Shown here: positions 17,895 to 27,736 of the stretch, piece after piece
Numbering within the stretch: position 1 is the first letter of the stretch
Layout: every line of letters starts with the position of its first letter
DNA from: Flavobacterium supellecticarium
GTDB lineage: Bacteria; Bacteroidota; Bacteroidia; Flavobacteriales; Flavobacteriaceae
DNA: 64,000 nucleotides
Direction of reading: 5' to 3'
Assembly: GCF_004801375.1 (NCBI RefSeq)
Contig: NZ_SSNZ01000001.1
Coordinates: 124,001 to 188,000, forward strand
The notes under the pieces: model-generated
What the model was told of the DNA's origin: nothing
Database searches by the model: none
The model's input: only the letters and a program-made list of their open reading frames with translations
Translations under genes and position numbers: made by a program

Positions 17895-19964
17895 ATGAAG
17901 CGACTCACATTTCTCTGCTGTTTTATCTATACCTTTTCAAACGCACAACAAAGCGAAAAAGTTGATTTTATCACACTCGATGCAGCGGTTTCATTTACCA
18001 CCGAAAGCCGTAAAATTGCAGGCGATGTGACCTATACTTTTCAGGTGAACAGTGCAACGGATACAATTAGCATCGATGCGCAACGGATGGATATTTCTGG
18101 CGTTACGATCAATAACAGAGCCGTAAAATTTAAAAATACCGGGAAAAAATTACAGTTGTTTCAGGGGTATAAAAAAGGGCGTAACACCCTGAAATTGCAT
18201 TACGAAGCACAACCGCGGCAAACACTTTATTTTATCGGAAAAGACGAGGATTTCCAGATATGGACACAAGGACAGGGGAAATATACCAGTCATTGGCTAC
18301 CCAGTTTTGATGATGTGAATGAAAAGGTGATTTTTTCGTTTTCGATTACCTATGATAACACTTTTGAAGTCCTTTCCAACGGTGTTTTAAAACATAAAGT
18401 CACGAAAGATAATCAGACTACCTGGCAGTATGTCATGGAAAAACCGATGAGTTCGTACCTGGCGATGCTGGCTATCGGAAAATTTGATAAAAAGACCGTA
18501 ATGACCGCATCGGGTACGCCTTTGGAATTATACCTTCGCAAAGCGGATGCGGCAAAATTTGAGTCGACGTACCGTTACTCGAAAGAAATTTTTGATTTTT
18601 TCGAACGGGAAATAGGAGTAGCCTATCCCTGGAAGGTCTACCGACAAGTTCCGGTATTCGACTTTTTATATCTCGGAATGGAAAATACTACAGCGACCAT
18701 CTTTTCGCAGGATTTTGTGGTCGATGCTATCGGATTTAACGATCGGACGTATACCAACGTAAATGCCCATGAACTGGCGCATCAGTGGTTTGGCGATATG
18801 GTTACGGCACAATCCGGAAAACACCATTGGCTACAGGAAGGATTTGCAACGTATTATGCTTTGCTGGCCGAAAAGCAGCTTTTTGGAGATGATCATTTTA
18901 ATTGGGAACTGTACGAATCGGCCGAAAAACTCATTCGGGCTTCCAAAACCGATCCCAAACCGATCCTTCATGAAAAAGCAAGCTCGCTGACTTTCTATCA
19001 GAAAGGGGCCTGGGCTTTACATTATCTGCGCACACAAATAGGAGAAGATAAATTTCGTCTGGCGGTACAAAACTACCTGCGTAAATATGCGTTTAAAAAT
19101 GTCGACACCGATGCGTTTCTGGCTGAGGTTCGAAATGTTGCCGATTATGATACGGCGGCTTTTAAAACCTTATGGCTCGAAAATCCGGCATTTCCAACCG
19201 AAGAAGCTTTGGCTATCATAAAGCAAAATCCGTTTATAAAAACCTATCTCGGTGTCGTCGAATTGCAGGACAAATTATTGGTCGACAAACAAAAGCAATT
19301 CGAAATACTTTTAAAATCGGATGTTTTCTATCCGGTTAAGGAAGAAATTATCTACCAACTGGAAAATACGCCATTCGAACAGAATAAACCTTTACTGGAA
19401 TTAGCGATGCAATCGACCGATTTAAAAGTTCGACAGGCGATAAGTAAATCGCTGCGCAGTATTCCGGAATCGTTTAAACCGCAATATGAAACCTTATTGG
19501 AAGATCGCTCCTATATCACTCAGGAAATCGCGTTAAAAGCACTCTGGGCACAATTTCCCAACCAGCGTTTTCCGTTACTCGATCAAACAAAAGACTGGCA
19601 AGGGTTTAATGATAAAAACCTACGAATCAGTTGGTTGACATTGGCTTTGGCGACACCGGACTATCAGAATTCCGAAAAATTAAAATACTATGAAGAACTG
19701 TTGGACTACGCTTCCCCTCAGTATGCAAGCAATGTAAGGCAAAATGCTTTGGTAAATCTGTTATATCTGAATAAAAATGACATGAATACCCTGCGTTATC
19801 TGGTAAATGGAACTTTACACCATCAATGGTTATTTGTTAAGTTCTCAAAGGATTCGATTCGTGCCTTATTGAAAAATGAAAAACACCGGGAGTATTTTCA
19901 GGAACTTTTACCGGCTTTACCTGAAAATGAAAAAAAACAATTAGAGAATTTACTGAAAGAGTAG
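17895..19964 (+). CDS. M1 family zinc aminopeptidase, secreted
   Basis: 689 aa with a Sec signal peptide (MKRLTFLCCFIYTFSNAQ). It is an M1 (gluzincin) aminopeptidase: the substrate-anchoring GMENTTA lies at 261-267 and the zinc site HELAHQW at 292-298, with the third ligand E315 in LQEGFATYYA. The C-terminal ~220 residues are helical-repeat-like. Typical M1 enzymes of Bacteroidota act in the periplasm on peptides taken up for growth. A TAACTTTG box (17865-17872) upstream fits a promoter -7 element. Single-gene unit. Confidence 0.95.
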   Translation: MKRLTFLCCFIYTFSNAQQSEKVDFITLDAAVSFTTESRKIAGDVTYTFQVNSATDTISIDAQRMDISGVTINNRAVKFKNTGKKLQLFQGYKKGRNTLKLHYEAQPRQTLYFIGKDEDFQIWTQGQGKYTSHWLPSFDDVNEKVIFSFSITYDNTFEVLSNGVLKHKVTKDNQTTWQYVMEKPMSSYLAMLAIGKFDKKTVMTASGTPLELYLRKADAAKFESTYRYSKEIFDFFEREIGVAYPWKVYRQVPVFDFLYLGMENTTATIFSQDFVVDAIGFNDRTYTNVNAHELAHQWFGDMVTAQSGKHHWLQEGFATYYALLAEKQLFGDDHFNWELYESAEKLIRASKTDPKPILHEKASSLTFYQKGAWALHYLRTQIGEDKFRLAVQNYLRKYAFKNVDTDAFLAEVRNVADYDTAAFKTLWLENPAFPTEEALAIIKQNPFIKTYLGVVELQDKLLVDKQKQFEILLKSDVFYPVKEEIIYQLENTPFEQNKPLLELAMQSTDLKVRQAISKSLRSIPESFKPQYETLLEDRSYITQEIALKALWAQFPNQRFPLLDQTKDWQGFNDKNLRISWLTLALATPDYQNSEKLKYYEELLDYASPQYASNVRQNALVNLLYLNKNDMNTLRYLVNGTLHHQWLFVKFSKDSIRALLKNEKHREYFQELLPALPENEKKQLENLLKE

Positions 19965-20115
19965 TTTTTTAGTATTTATTATTTATGTTATTTGTTTTTA
20001 TGTTTGTTAATGTGTTTTTATTGTATTAAATTATTGTGAAAATAATAACATTTGATACGCAACTAAAAGGTTTGTGTTGTATCTAAAGAATACGAACAAC
20101 ACAAAATCAAAACAA

Positions 20116-21870
20116 ATGAATAAAATCAAACTTTTTTTAGTACTCTTCACGTCTCTGCTGTTTCTGGCGGGATGTGAATCCGAAAGTACCGTAGAAGGAG
20201 GAGGGAATAATACCGGTGGTGGTACTATGTCGTCCAGTTTCGGAAATCAGATTTCAAGAGATTTTATCGGACAGGTGGTGGATACAAACGGAAATCCCGT
20301 TTCGAATGCGACTATCAAAATAGGAACTACAACAGGACAAACAGATTCCAATGGCGTTTTTATCATTAAAAATGCGACGGTTTACGAGCGATTTGCCTAT
20401 ATCACGGCTAAAAAAGCAGGTTATATCGACGGTTCCCGTACGATGGTACCAACATCCGGCGATAATAACGTTCGGATTATGTTGTTGCCGTTACAGCCAA
20501 CTCAGGTGATCAATTCGGGAGTGAGTAGCGAAGTCACGTTATTATCCGGAACCAAAGTGGTTTTCGACGGCGCCTTTCAGGACGAAAACGGTGCGGCCTA
20601 TAGCGGTAGTGTTGCCGTGGCAATGCATCATTTATTACCATCCGACAGTAAGTTGAGTATGCTGATGCCGGGTGCTTTATTTGCTCAGGATGAAAACGGC
20701 AATGCCAAAGCACTGGAAACCTTGGGAATGCTAAATGTGGAATTACGTGGATCGGCCGGGCAAAAACTACAGATTGCTTCCGGACATACGGCTCAGATGG
20801 TGATGAAAATTGATAACAGTCAGTTGGGAAGTGCTCCGAGTGAAATCCCGTTATGGCATTTTGATAACGACAAAGGCTATTGGATTCGTGAAGGTAGTGC
20901 AATCCGCCAGGGAGATACATACGTAGGTAACGTATCGCACTTTTCATGGTGGAATTGCGATGCGCAGTTTCCGGTTGTATCGATGTGTGTGAATCTGGAA
21001 GATGCCAATGGCAATGCGTTAGCCAATATTCAGGTGGGAATCATCCGAAGCGGAAATACCTATCCGGTTATGGGAACGACCAATGCTGATGGTCAGGTTT
21101 GCGGACTGGTACCATCCAACGAAAATCTGACGTTGGTTGTTTTGGATAATTGCGGCAATACGATTTATAGCAATACCATAGGTCCGTTAACAGCAAATAC
21201 AACTTTACCAACGATCACGGTAACCAATCCTTCGGTCACACCAACAACCGTACAGGGAAATCTGGTAACCTGTAGTAATGCACCGGTAACCAATGGCTAT
21301 GTAATTTTACATACCGGATATACGACACAGGTGACAACTGTTACCAACGGAAGTTTTAGTTTTAATACGTTGGTTTGTGGCGGCCCGAATACAACGTTTA
21401 CTTTAGAAGGTGCCGATTATGATAATTTACAGGTAACAGGTGATGTAAACTATACGTTTACCACGCCGACAACGAATATTGGGAATCTGGTAGCCTGTAA
21501 TTCCATAACGGAATTTATAACCTATCAGATTGATAACAATCCGACGACCTACCATCTTACAGGTATTAATGCCGGATATACACCAAACGGACTAAGCATT
21601 AGCGCGCAGGGAGCTACCGGAGCCGGGATTTACTTCTGGGGTAACACCAATGTTCCGGGAACCTATACGACTTCCAGCTTTACGATTGAAGGTGGAGCTG
21701 TAGGCTATATTTCGTCACAATTGCCCAATACAATGGTATTTAATCTGAATGCTTTTGGAGCAGTAGGACAGTATATTGACATGACCTTTAACGGAACCTA
21801 TCAGGATAATAATAATCCAGGTATAACACATACGATTACAGGAGTCATCCATGTAATTCGCGATAATTAA
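20116..21870 (+). CDS. Lipoprotein with carboxypeptidase-regulatory-like domains
   Basis: About 584 aa from the ATG at 20116, which begins a clear SPII signal (MNKIKLFLVLFTSLLFLAGC); an upstream GTG at 20074 adds 14 residues that would precede the signal and is unlikely. After a Gly-rich linker comes a beta-sandwich of the carboxypeptidase-regulatory type (FIGQVVDTNGNPVSNATIKI), then further repeats of the same kind (VQGNLVTCSNAPVTNGYVIL). Such proteins are surface or periplasmic lipoproteins of unknown ligand. Single gene with its own terminator. Confidence 0.8.
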   Translation: MNKIKLFLVLFTSLLFLAGCESESTVEGGGNNTGGGTMSSSFGNQISRDFIGQVVDTNGNPVSNATIKIGTTTGQTDSNGVFIIKNATVYERFAYITAKKAGYIDGSRTMVPTSGDNNVRIMLLPLQPTQVINSGVSSEVTLLSGTKVVFDGAFQDENGAAYSGSVAVAMHHLLPSDSKLSMLMPGALFAQDENGNAKALETLGMLNVELRGSAGQKLQIASGHTAQMVMKIDNSQLGSAPSEIPLWHFDNDKGYWIREGSAIRQGDTYVGNVSHFSWWNCDAQFPVVSMCVNLEDANGNALANIQVGIIRSGNTYPVMGTTNADGQVCGLVPSNENLTLVVLDNCGNTIYSNTIGPLTANTTLPTITVTNPSVTPTTVQGNLVTCSNAPVTNGYVILHTGYTTQVTTVTNGSFSFNTLVCGGPNTTFTLEGADYDNLQVTGDVNYTFTTPTTNIGNLVACNSITEFITYQIDNNPTTYHLTGINAGYTPNGLSISAQGATGAGIYFWGNTNVPGTYTTSSFTIEGGAVGYISSQLPNTMVFNLNAFGAVGQYIDMTFNGTYQDNNNPGITHTITGVIHVIRDN

Positions 21871-21893
21871 TTGTTTTGTTTGTTATTTAAATT

Positions 21894-21927
21894 AAAAAGA
21901 CTTTTCATTGATTTGAAAAGTCTTTTT
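21894..21927. terminator. Bidirectional intrinsic terminator
   Basis: A perfect 14-bp stem (AAAAAGACTTTTCA / TGAAAAGTCTTTTT, 6-nt loop) between convergent genes, with A and T tracts on the two sides. Confidence 0.85.
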
Positions 21928-21949
21928 TATATTTTGATTAAAAGAATCT

Positions 21950-22465
21950 TTAAAATAAATCGCTTACTTCATTTTTCAGATAGGAAAGCGCTACCGAACT
22001 TGGGGATTGTTTTTCCATCATATCACTCAAAATGATTTCGCGTAGTTTGTTGGCATTTTCAGCACCCATGGATGCTTTTCGGATCATCTGAATCGTCGTG
22101 TTTTTAGCCGTAAGGATAATGTTCCAGCTTTCTTCCGAAATATAAATCTGTTGGGTCAGGTTGTGTTCGAATTCCTGTTCGATATGCTGGATCAGTAAAT
22201 TTTCATAATCGTTTTTATCGGACGAATGTGGTGCGATACGAACCAGTAATTTCGCCGGACTAATACGCTCCAGAAACAATGTCATGCGTTCAAAAGCCTG
22301 TAAACGTATCGGAAGTGCGCTTTTTTGTGCTTCTTTATGTAATAGGAAACGACGGCGTCCTTCTTCGTTTTTAGTATGCAGATTAAAAAAGTAATAGGCT
22401 ACACCACCGGTAATAATTGCCGGAACGGTATAGGCTAATAATTCTACTATTTTGGTAGTATCCAT
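21950..22465 (-). CDS. Conserved hypothetical membrane-anchored protein
   Basis: 171 aa with one N-terminal transmembrane helix (about residues 8-27, YTVPAIITGGVAYYFFNLHT) and a charged helical cytoplasmic part (KNEEGRRRFLLHKEAQKSAL...). The pattern is common in flavobacterial genomes but I know no function. It is divergent from the helicase gene. No enzyme motif is visible. Confidence 0.6.
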   Translation of the reverse strand: MDTTKIVELLAYTVPAIITGGVAYYFFNLHTKNEEGRRRFLLHKEAQKSALPIRLQAFERMTLFLERISPAKLLVRIAPHSSDKNDYENLLIQHIEQEFEHNLTQQIYISEESWNIILTAKNTTIQMIRKASMGAENANKLREIILSDMMEKQSPSSVALSYLKNEVSDLF

Positions 22466-22571
22466 GATAGAATCGGGATAATTGATTAATGAATTTAAAA
22501 TCGGTTCAAAGTGCTACAAATAAACGAATAAAGAAATAAACAAACAAAATAAAAAACTCTGCTGATTTTAA

Positions 22572-22602
22572 TTGTAATAAAGCATAATGAGTAGTATTTT
22601 TG
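22572..22602 (+). promoter_or_regulatory. Promoter of the UvrD-type helicase gene
   Basis: TTG at 22572-22574, 20-bp spacer, TATTTTTG at 22595-22602: a match to the Bacteroidota -33/-7 promoter (TTG ... TANNTTTG). It implies a transcript starting around 22608, only a few bases before the helicase ATG, and so argues against the upstream TTG start at 22600. Confidence 0.6.
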
Positions 22603-22620
22603 AGGTTTGATATCATGACC

Positions 22621-24960
22621 ATGCAAAATTATATTGACCAGTTAAATGAAGCCCAGCGGGCGCCTGTATTACAAAAAGACGGGCCAATGATAGTGATTGC
22701 CGGAGCCGGTTCCGGAAAAACAAGGGTACTGACCATTCGTATTGCCTATCTGATGCATCAGGGTGTGGATGCGTTTAATATCTTGTCGCTAACCTTTACC
22801 AACAAAGCCGCGAGGGAGATGAAAACCCGTATTGCAAGTATTGTAGGGAATAGCGAAGCCAAAAACCTGTGGATGGGAACCTTTCACTCGGTTTTTGCTA
22901 AAATATTGCGAAATGAAGCCGATAAACTGGGCTATCCGTCGAATTTTACGATTTATGATTCTCAGGATAGCGTACGATTAATCGGGCAGATTATCAAAGA
23001 AATGCAATTGGATAAGGATGTGTACAAACCCAAACAGGTTTTAGGGCGTATTTCCTCGTATAAAAACAGCCTGATTACGGTAAAAGCCTATTTCAATAAT
23101 CCGGAATTACAGGAGGCGGATGCGATGAGTAAAAAGCCGCGTCTGGGCGAAATTTATCAGAATTATGTAGAGCGCTGTTTTAAATCGGGTGCGATGGATT
23201 TTGATGATTTATTGTTGAAAACCAACGAATTGTTAACCCGTTTCCCGGATGTATTGATGAAATATCAGGATCGTTTCCGTTATATTCTGGTGGATGAGTA
23301 TCAGGATACGAACCATTCCCAGTATCTGATTGTTCGGGCGTTATCCGATCGTTTTCAGAATATTTGCGTAGTAGGAGATGATGCGCAGAGTATTTATGCC
23401 TTCCGTGGGGCGAATATCAACAATATCCTGAATTTCCAGAAAGATTACGAAGGCGTAAATACCTATCGTCTGGAACAAAATTACCGTTCAACGCGAAATA
23501 TCGTAGAAGCGGCGAATACGATTATCGATAAAAACAAAACCAAACTGGATAAAGTCGTTTGGACGGCCAACGAATTCGGACCTAAAATCAAAGTACATCG
23601 CAGCCTTACCGATGGTGAAGAAGGTCGTTTTGTGGCCAGTACCATTTTCGAACAGAAAATGCAACACCAGATGAGTAACAATCAGTTTGCAATTCTATAC
23701 CGTACCAATGCGCAATCGCGTGCAATGGAGGATGCGTTGCGTAAAAAAGACATACCGTATCGTATTTATGGCGGACTATCGTTTTACCAACGGAAAGAAA
23801 TCAAAGACATATTGTCCTACCTTCGATTGGTAATTAATCCGAAAGACGAAGAGGCGTTGATACGTGTGATCAACTATCCGGCAAGGGGAATTGGTGGTAC
23901 GACCGTAGAAAAACTAACGATTGCAGCCAATCATTACAGACGTTCCATTTTTGAAATCATGGAACATATCGATAAGATTGATCTGAAATTAAATTCCACC
24001 ACAAAAAACAAATTACAGGATTTTGTGACGATGATTAAAAGTTTTCAGGTGATCAATGAAACACAGGATGCGTTGTATTTAACGGATCACGTATCCAAAA
24101 AAACCGGATTGATTCAGGAATTGAAAAAAGACGCCACACCGGAAGGTATCGCTCGTATCGAAAATATTGAGGTGTTGATGGGCGGTATCAAAGACTTTAT
24201 TGAAGGTCAGAAGGAAGTCGACGGTGCGCGTGGTGCTTTATCGGAGTTTATGGAAGATGTGGCTTTGGCAACCGATTTGGATAACGATACCGGCGATGAC
24301 GATCGTGTGGCTTTAATGACCATTCACTTAGCAAAAGGACTGGAATTCCCAACCGTATTTATTGTCGGAATGGAAGAAGATCTGTTTCCAAGTGCGATGA
24401 GTATGAATACGCGAAGCGAACTGGAAGAAGAGCGTCGTTTGTTCTATGTGGCCCTAACACGAGCCGAGCATCAGGCGTATCTGACGTATGCGCAGTCGCG
24501 CTACCGTTGGGGTAAGCTTGTCGATAGTGAGCCGTCTCGTTTTATTGAGGAGATCGACGGACAATATCTGGAATACTTAACACCGGTGGAAACGAATTAC
24601 CGTTATAAGCCGACTATTAATGCCGATATTTTTGGTGATGTGGACAAATCAAAATTGCGACTGAGCAAACCGGTTGCCGGAACACCACCAAAATATATAA
24701 CCGACAACGAAGAGCCTAAAATGGATCGCAATATCCGTAAATTAAAACCGGTTTCGGGTGGTATACCGGCTGCCGCTGGGCCAAGTCCGTACGACAATGG
24801 ATTGAGTGTAGGGAATATTGTGATGCACGAGCGCTTTGGAAAAGGGCAAATCCTGAATCTGGAAGGAGCCGGAGCCGATAAAAAAGCCGAAATCAAGTTT
24901 GAAGTGGGCGGTATTAAAAAATTACTGTTGCGTTTTGCGAAACTACAGGTAATCGGATAA
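22621..24960 (+). CDS. UvrD/PcrA-type DNA helicase
   Basis: About 779 aa from ATG 22621 (MQNYIDQLNEAQ); in-frame ATG 22615 and TTG 22600 exist, but the promoter at 22572-22602 excludes the TTG. Superfamily 1A helicase acting in DNA repair and replication: motif Q LNEAQRAPVLQ, motif I AGAGSGKTRVL, motif II VDEYQDTNHSQY, motif III VVGDDAQSIYAFRGA, motif IV EQNYRSTRNI, motif V MTIHLAKGLEFPTVF, motif VI YVALTRAEHQAYL. The C-terminus has the PcrA/UvrD Tudor-like tail (VMHERFGKGQILNLEG). All motifs intact. Confidence 0.96.
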   Translation: MQNYIDQLNEAQRAPVLQKDGPMIVIAGAGSGKTRVLTIRIAYLMHQGVDAFNILSLTFTNKAAREMKTRIASIVGNSEAKNLWMGTFHSVFAKILRNEADKLGYPSNFTIYDSQDSVRLIGQIIKEMQLDKDVYKPKQVLGRISSYKNSLITVKAYFNNPELQEADAMSKKPRLGEIYQNYVERCFKSGAMDFDDLLLKTNELLTRFPDVLMKYQDRFRYILVDEYQDTNHSQYLIVRALSDRFQNICVVGDDAQSIYAFRGANINNILNFQKDYEGVNTYRLEQNYRSTRNIVEAANTIIDKNKTKLDKVVWTANEFGPKIKVHRSLTDGEEGRFVASTIFEQKMQHQMSNNQFAILYRTNAQSRAMEDALRKKDIPYRIYGGLSFYQRKEIKDILSYLRLVINPKDEEALIRVINYPARGIGGTTVEKLTIAANHYRRSIFEIMEHIDKIDLKLNSTTKNKLQDFVTMIKSFQVINETQDALYLTDHVSKKTGLIQELKKDATPEGIARIENIEVLMGGIKDFIEGQKEVDGARGALSEFMEDVALATDLDNDTGDDDRVALMTIHLAKGLEFPTVFIVGMEEDLFPSAMSMNTRSELEEERRLFYVALTRAEHQAYLTYAQSRYRWGKLVDSEPSRFIEEIDGQYLEYLTPVETNYRYKPTINADIFGDVDKSKLRLSKPVAGTPPKYITDNEEPKMDRNIRKLKPVSGGIPAAAGPSPYDNGLSVGNIVMHERFGKGQILNLEGAGADKKAEIKFEVGGIKKLLLRFAKLQVIG

Positions 24961-24991
24961 GAAGTTATATAAACCCTTAAAATATAAAATC

Positions 24992-25612
24992 ATGGCAGAA
25001 TTCATTAAAATTTATCCTGAAAACCCGAATCCGGCAGCCATTGCAAAAGTGGTTAAATGCCTAAAAGAGGGCGGACTGGTTATTTATCCGACGGATACCG
25101 TTTATGGTTTGGGTTGCGATATCACCAATTCGAGAGCATTGGAAAAAATCGCAAAAATCAAAGGTGTAAAGCTCGAAAAAGCAAATTTTTCGTTTGTATG
25201 CTGTGATTTGAGTAATTTATCGGATTATGTACGGCAAATCGATACGGCTACTTTTAAGATTCTGAAAAGAGCTTTACCGGGTCCATATACATTTATTCTT
25301 CCGGGAAGCAACAATCTTCCAAAAGAATTTAAAAAGAAAAATACGGTCGGGATTCGTGTACCGGATAATGCTATTGCACTGGAAATTGTAAGACAGCTTG
25401 GAAATCCGATTGTTTCCACTTCCATACATGACGATGATGAGGTAATTGAATATACAACCGATCCGGAATTGATTTTTGAAAAATGGCAAAACCTGGTCGA
25501 TATGGTTATTGATGGCGGTTATGGTGACAACCATGCTTCGACGGTTATCGACCTTTCCGGATTCGAACCGGTAGTGGTTCGGGAAGGAAAAGGCGATCCG
25601 GATATTTTGTAG
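24992..25612 (+). CDS. Sua5/YciO/YrdC family protein (TsaC-like)
   Basis: 206-aa single YrdC domain. The characteristic N-terminal GGLVIYPTDTVYGLGCDITN (about residues 27-46) and LPGPYTFILPGSN are clear, and KGVKLEKANFSFVCCDL follows the family's substrate-binding loop. Members synthesise threonylcarbamoyl-AMP for the t6A modification of tRNA; the YciO subgroup may differ, and the sequence reading does not separate the two securely. It begins 31 bp after the helicase stop and probably shares its transcript. Confidence 0.85.
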   Translation: MAEFIKIYPENPNPAAIAKVVKCLKEGGLVIYPTDTVYGLGCDITNSRALEKIAKIKGVKLEKANFSFVCCDLSNLSDYVRQIDTATFKILKRALPGPYTFILPGSNNLPKEFKKKNTVGIRVPDNAIALEIVRQLGNPIVSTSIHDDDEVIEYTTDPELIFEKWQNLVDMVIDGGYGDNHASTVIDLSGFEPVVVREGKGDPDIL

Positions 25613-25761
25613 TAGTTTATTGAATTATCGGAAAAACTTTGGTTATACGATAATATATCAATAACTTAGCGTAACAAATCGGCTAAAAATATAACAATAT
25701 AAAAGAGGTGTCATTCTTAATTAAATATTTAATTGGTTATTAAAAAAAATTAGGAATACAT

Positions 25762-25790
25762 AAAAAGCAGGTCTTTTGGACCTGCTTTTT
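25762..25790. terminator. Bidirectional intrinsic terminator
   Basis: A perfect 12-bp stem (AAAAAGCAGGTC / GACCTGCTTTTT, loop TTTTG) between the convergent TsaC-like and OmpA-like genes. Confidence 0.85.
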
Positions 25791-25810
25791 CATTTTTTGT
25801 ATATAACGGT

Positions 25811-26650
25811 TTAGTTTTTACCGGTCATATTTTTCATTTCTTTTTCGATCATATCGTAGAACTGATCAATTTTAGGTAAAACCACAATACGGGTTCTTCT
25901 GTTTTTAGCTCTGTTTTCTGGCGTATCATTGTCGGCCAACGGAACATAGAAACTTCTTCCTGCTGCGATTAATTGTTTTGGATTTACACCCAAATCATCC
26001 TGTAAAACACGAACGATAGAAGTGGCTCTTTTTACAGAAAGATCCCAGTTGTCAACCAAAACGGCATTTTTAATAGGCACATTATCCGTGTGACCTTCTA
26101 CCATACATTCGAAGTCCGGTTTGCTGTTTACTACTTTAGCCACTTTAGCCAATACTTCTTTAGCACGGTCACTCACAACATAACTTCCGCTTTTGAAAAG
26201 TAGCTTGTCAGCAATGGAAATAAATACCACACCTTTTTCTACATTTACCTGAATATCCGGATCGTTGATACCAACCGAACTTTTTAAACTGGTAACCAAA
26301 GCAAGCGTTACACTGTCTTTTTTCGTTAGAGCATCTTGTAAACGGGTAATTTTAAGGTCTTTTTCCTTAAGACTTTCCAATGATTTTTCAAGATTTTCAG
26401 CACCTTTTGAAGAAAGGGTAGTTAAATTCCCCATATTATTAATTAAATCGGAGTTGTTTTTCTTCAAAAATTCCATCTGGCTTGCCATATGGTCTTTTTC
26501 AGTTAAACATGTATTCAGTTTAACTGTACAGGTGTTTAACAGGTCCTGAATTTTTTTGTTCTCTTCTTCTAGAGCTGCAATTTTTTTCTTCGATCCGCAG
26601 GATGTTAGTGTAATTGCAAGTACCGAAAGGGCGATAACGACTTTTTTCAT
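25811..26650 (-). CDS. OmpA-family peptidoglycan-binding lipoprotein
   Basis: 279 aa. The N-terminus is an SPII signal with lipobox (LAITLTSCGSKKK), followed by a coiled-coil region (about 25-115, Lys/Glu/Leu-rich) and a C-terminal OmpA/MotB domain (about 150-270) with MVEGHTDNVPI and ENRAKNRRTRIVV, the residues that bind diaminopimelate in peptidoglycan. It probably links the outer or inner membrane to the wall. The flavobacterial proteins of this layout are general envelope proteins rather than motor stators. Single gene. Confidence 0.9.
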   Translation of the reverse strand: MKKVVIALSVLAITLTSCGSKKKIAALEEENKKIQDLLNTCTVKLNTCLTEKDHMASQMEFLKKNNSDLINNMGNLTTLSSKGAENLEKSLESLKEKDLKITRLQDALTKKDSVTLALVTSLKSSVGINDPDIQVNVEKGVVFISIADKLLFKSGSYVVSDRAKEVLAKVAKVVNSKPDFECMVEGHTDNVPIKNAVLVDNWDLSVKRATSIVRVLQDDLGVNPKQLIAAGRSFYVPLADNDTPENRAKNRRTRIVVLPKIDQFYDMIEKEMKNMTGKN

Positions 26651-26727
26651 ACAATGTTGAATTTATAAGGAATAACGAATTTACTAAGATTTTACTGCTT
26701 GTTAAAGTTTAAAACGATAAACAAATG

Positions 26728-27723
26728 TTAAATCTTAGTATCAAAAAACCTGCCATTTTTAATGAAATAGCGGTAAACAATGGAGTTAATACGAAAATAA
26801 TTTTCTTTTTGAGGATGGCTTCTTTTTGTTAAAAATCTGGAAATGAAACGATAAAATGAGAAATGAGCCCGAATAACAGCCCAGGTATGTTTGGGTTTTC
26901 CCTGAAAAAAAAAGTGAATACCGGCAATTCCATCCAGACAAAGTCGGATAAAAATTATTGGGAATAGTTGCTTTTTGGGTAAATTTTTTACCATCATCCA
27001 CAGCGAATTGCGGAAATTAAGGAATGTTTTATACGGACTTCCGGTGTTTAAGGTAGCACCACCAACATGGTATACGGTTGATAAACCACAATATTTAATA
27101 CTATATCCTTTGTTAAAAGCACGCCAGCAAAGGTCAATTTCTTCCTGATGGGCAAAAAAGTCGGAATCGAAACCATTGAGTTCATGGAAGACATCTTTCC
27201 GGATAAACATACAGGCACCCGAAGCCCAGAAAATAGTGTGAATATCGTTATACTGACCATGGTCAGTTTCGATGGTTTCGAAAATACGTCCCCGGCAAAA
27301 CGGAAAACCATATTTGTCGATATAACCACCGGCTGCACCGGCATATTCAAAATGAGTTTTGCGTTTGTAATCCAGTATTTTAGGTTGTACGATTGCCGTT
27401 TCCGGTTCGTTATCAAAAAGAGCAATAACCGGTTGTAACCAGTTTGGTGTGACCTCAATATCGGAATTAACCAATACATAAATGGGTTCCTGAACCGATT
27501 GTAAGGCTTCATTATAACCACCGGCAAATCCGAAATTGGCACGGTTTATAATAATGGAAACCGTAGGAAAATGTTCTTTTACAAAGGCAACTGACGCATC
27601 GGTCGAGGCATTATCGGCTACGTATACCGTAGCTTCCGGTGAGTTTTCGACAACAGAAGGTAAAAACTGTTCCAACAATTTTACACCATTCCAGTTGAGT
27701 ATGACAATCGCTATTTTTTTCAA
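26728..27723 (-). CDS. Glycosyltransferase family 2 protein
   Basis: 331 aa GT-A fold. Nucleotide-sugar binding shows in MKKIAIVILNWNGVKLL and VADNASTDASV; the metal-binding acidic motif is LVNSDIEVTPNW (about residues 89-100); the acceptor loop EEIDLCWRAFNKGY (about 196) is typical of rhamnosyl- or galactosyl-type GT2 enzymes. The C-terminal ~80 residues are hydrophobic and basic, suggesting a membrane-associated enzyme that builds surface polysaccharide. It starts 13 bp after the 27737-28186 gene. Confidence 0.9.
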   Translation of the reverse strand: MKKIAIVILNWNGVKLLEQFLPSVVENSPEATVYVADNASTDASVAFVKEHFPTVSIIINRANFGFAGGYNEALQSVQEPIYVLVNSDIEVTPNWLQPVIALFDNEPETAIVQPKILDYKRKTHFEYAGAAGGYIDKYGFPFCRGRIFETIETDHGQYNDIHTIFWASGACMFIRKDVFHELNGFDSDFFAHQEEIDLCWRAFNKGYSIKYCGLSTVYHVGGATLNTGSPYKTFLNFRNSLWMMVKNLPKKQLFPIIFIRLCLDGIAGIHFFFQGKPKHTWAVIRAHFSFYRFISRFLTKRSHPQKENYFRINSIVYRYFIKNGRFFDTKI

Positions 27724-27736
27724 AATTTCAGGGGTA

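Noticed and set aside
20074..20115. GTG start of the carboxypeptidase-regulatory lipoprotein.
   Set aside because: It would put 14 residues before an SPII signal that begins cleanly at ATG 20116.
22600..22620. TTG start of the UvrD-type helicase.
   Set aside because: The TTG overlaps the promoter -7 box TATTTTTG, so it would not be in the transcript.
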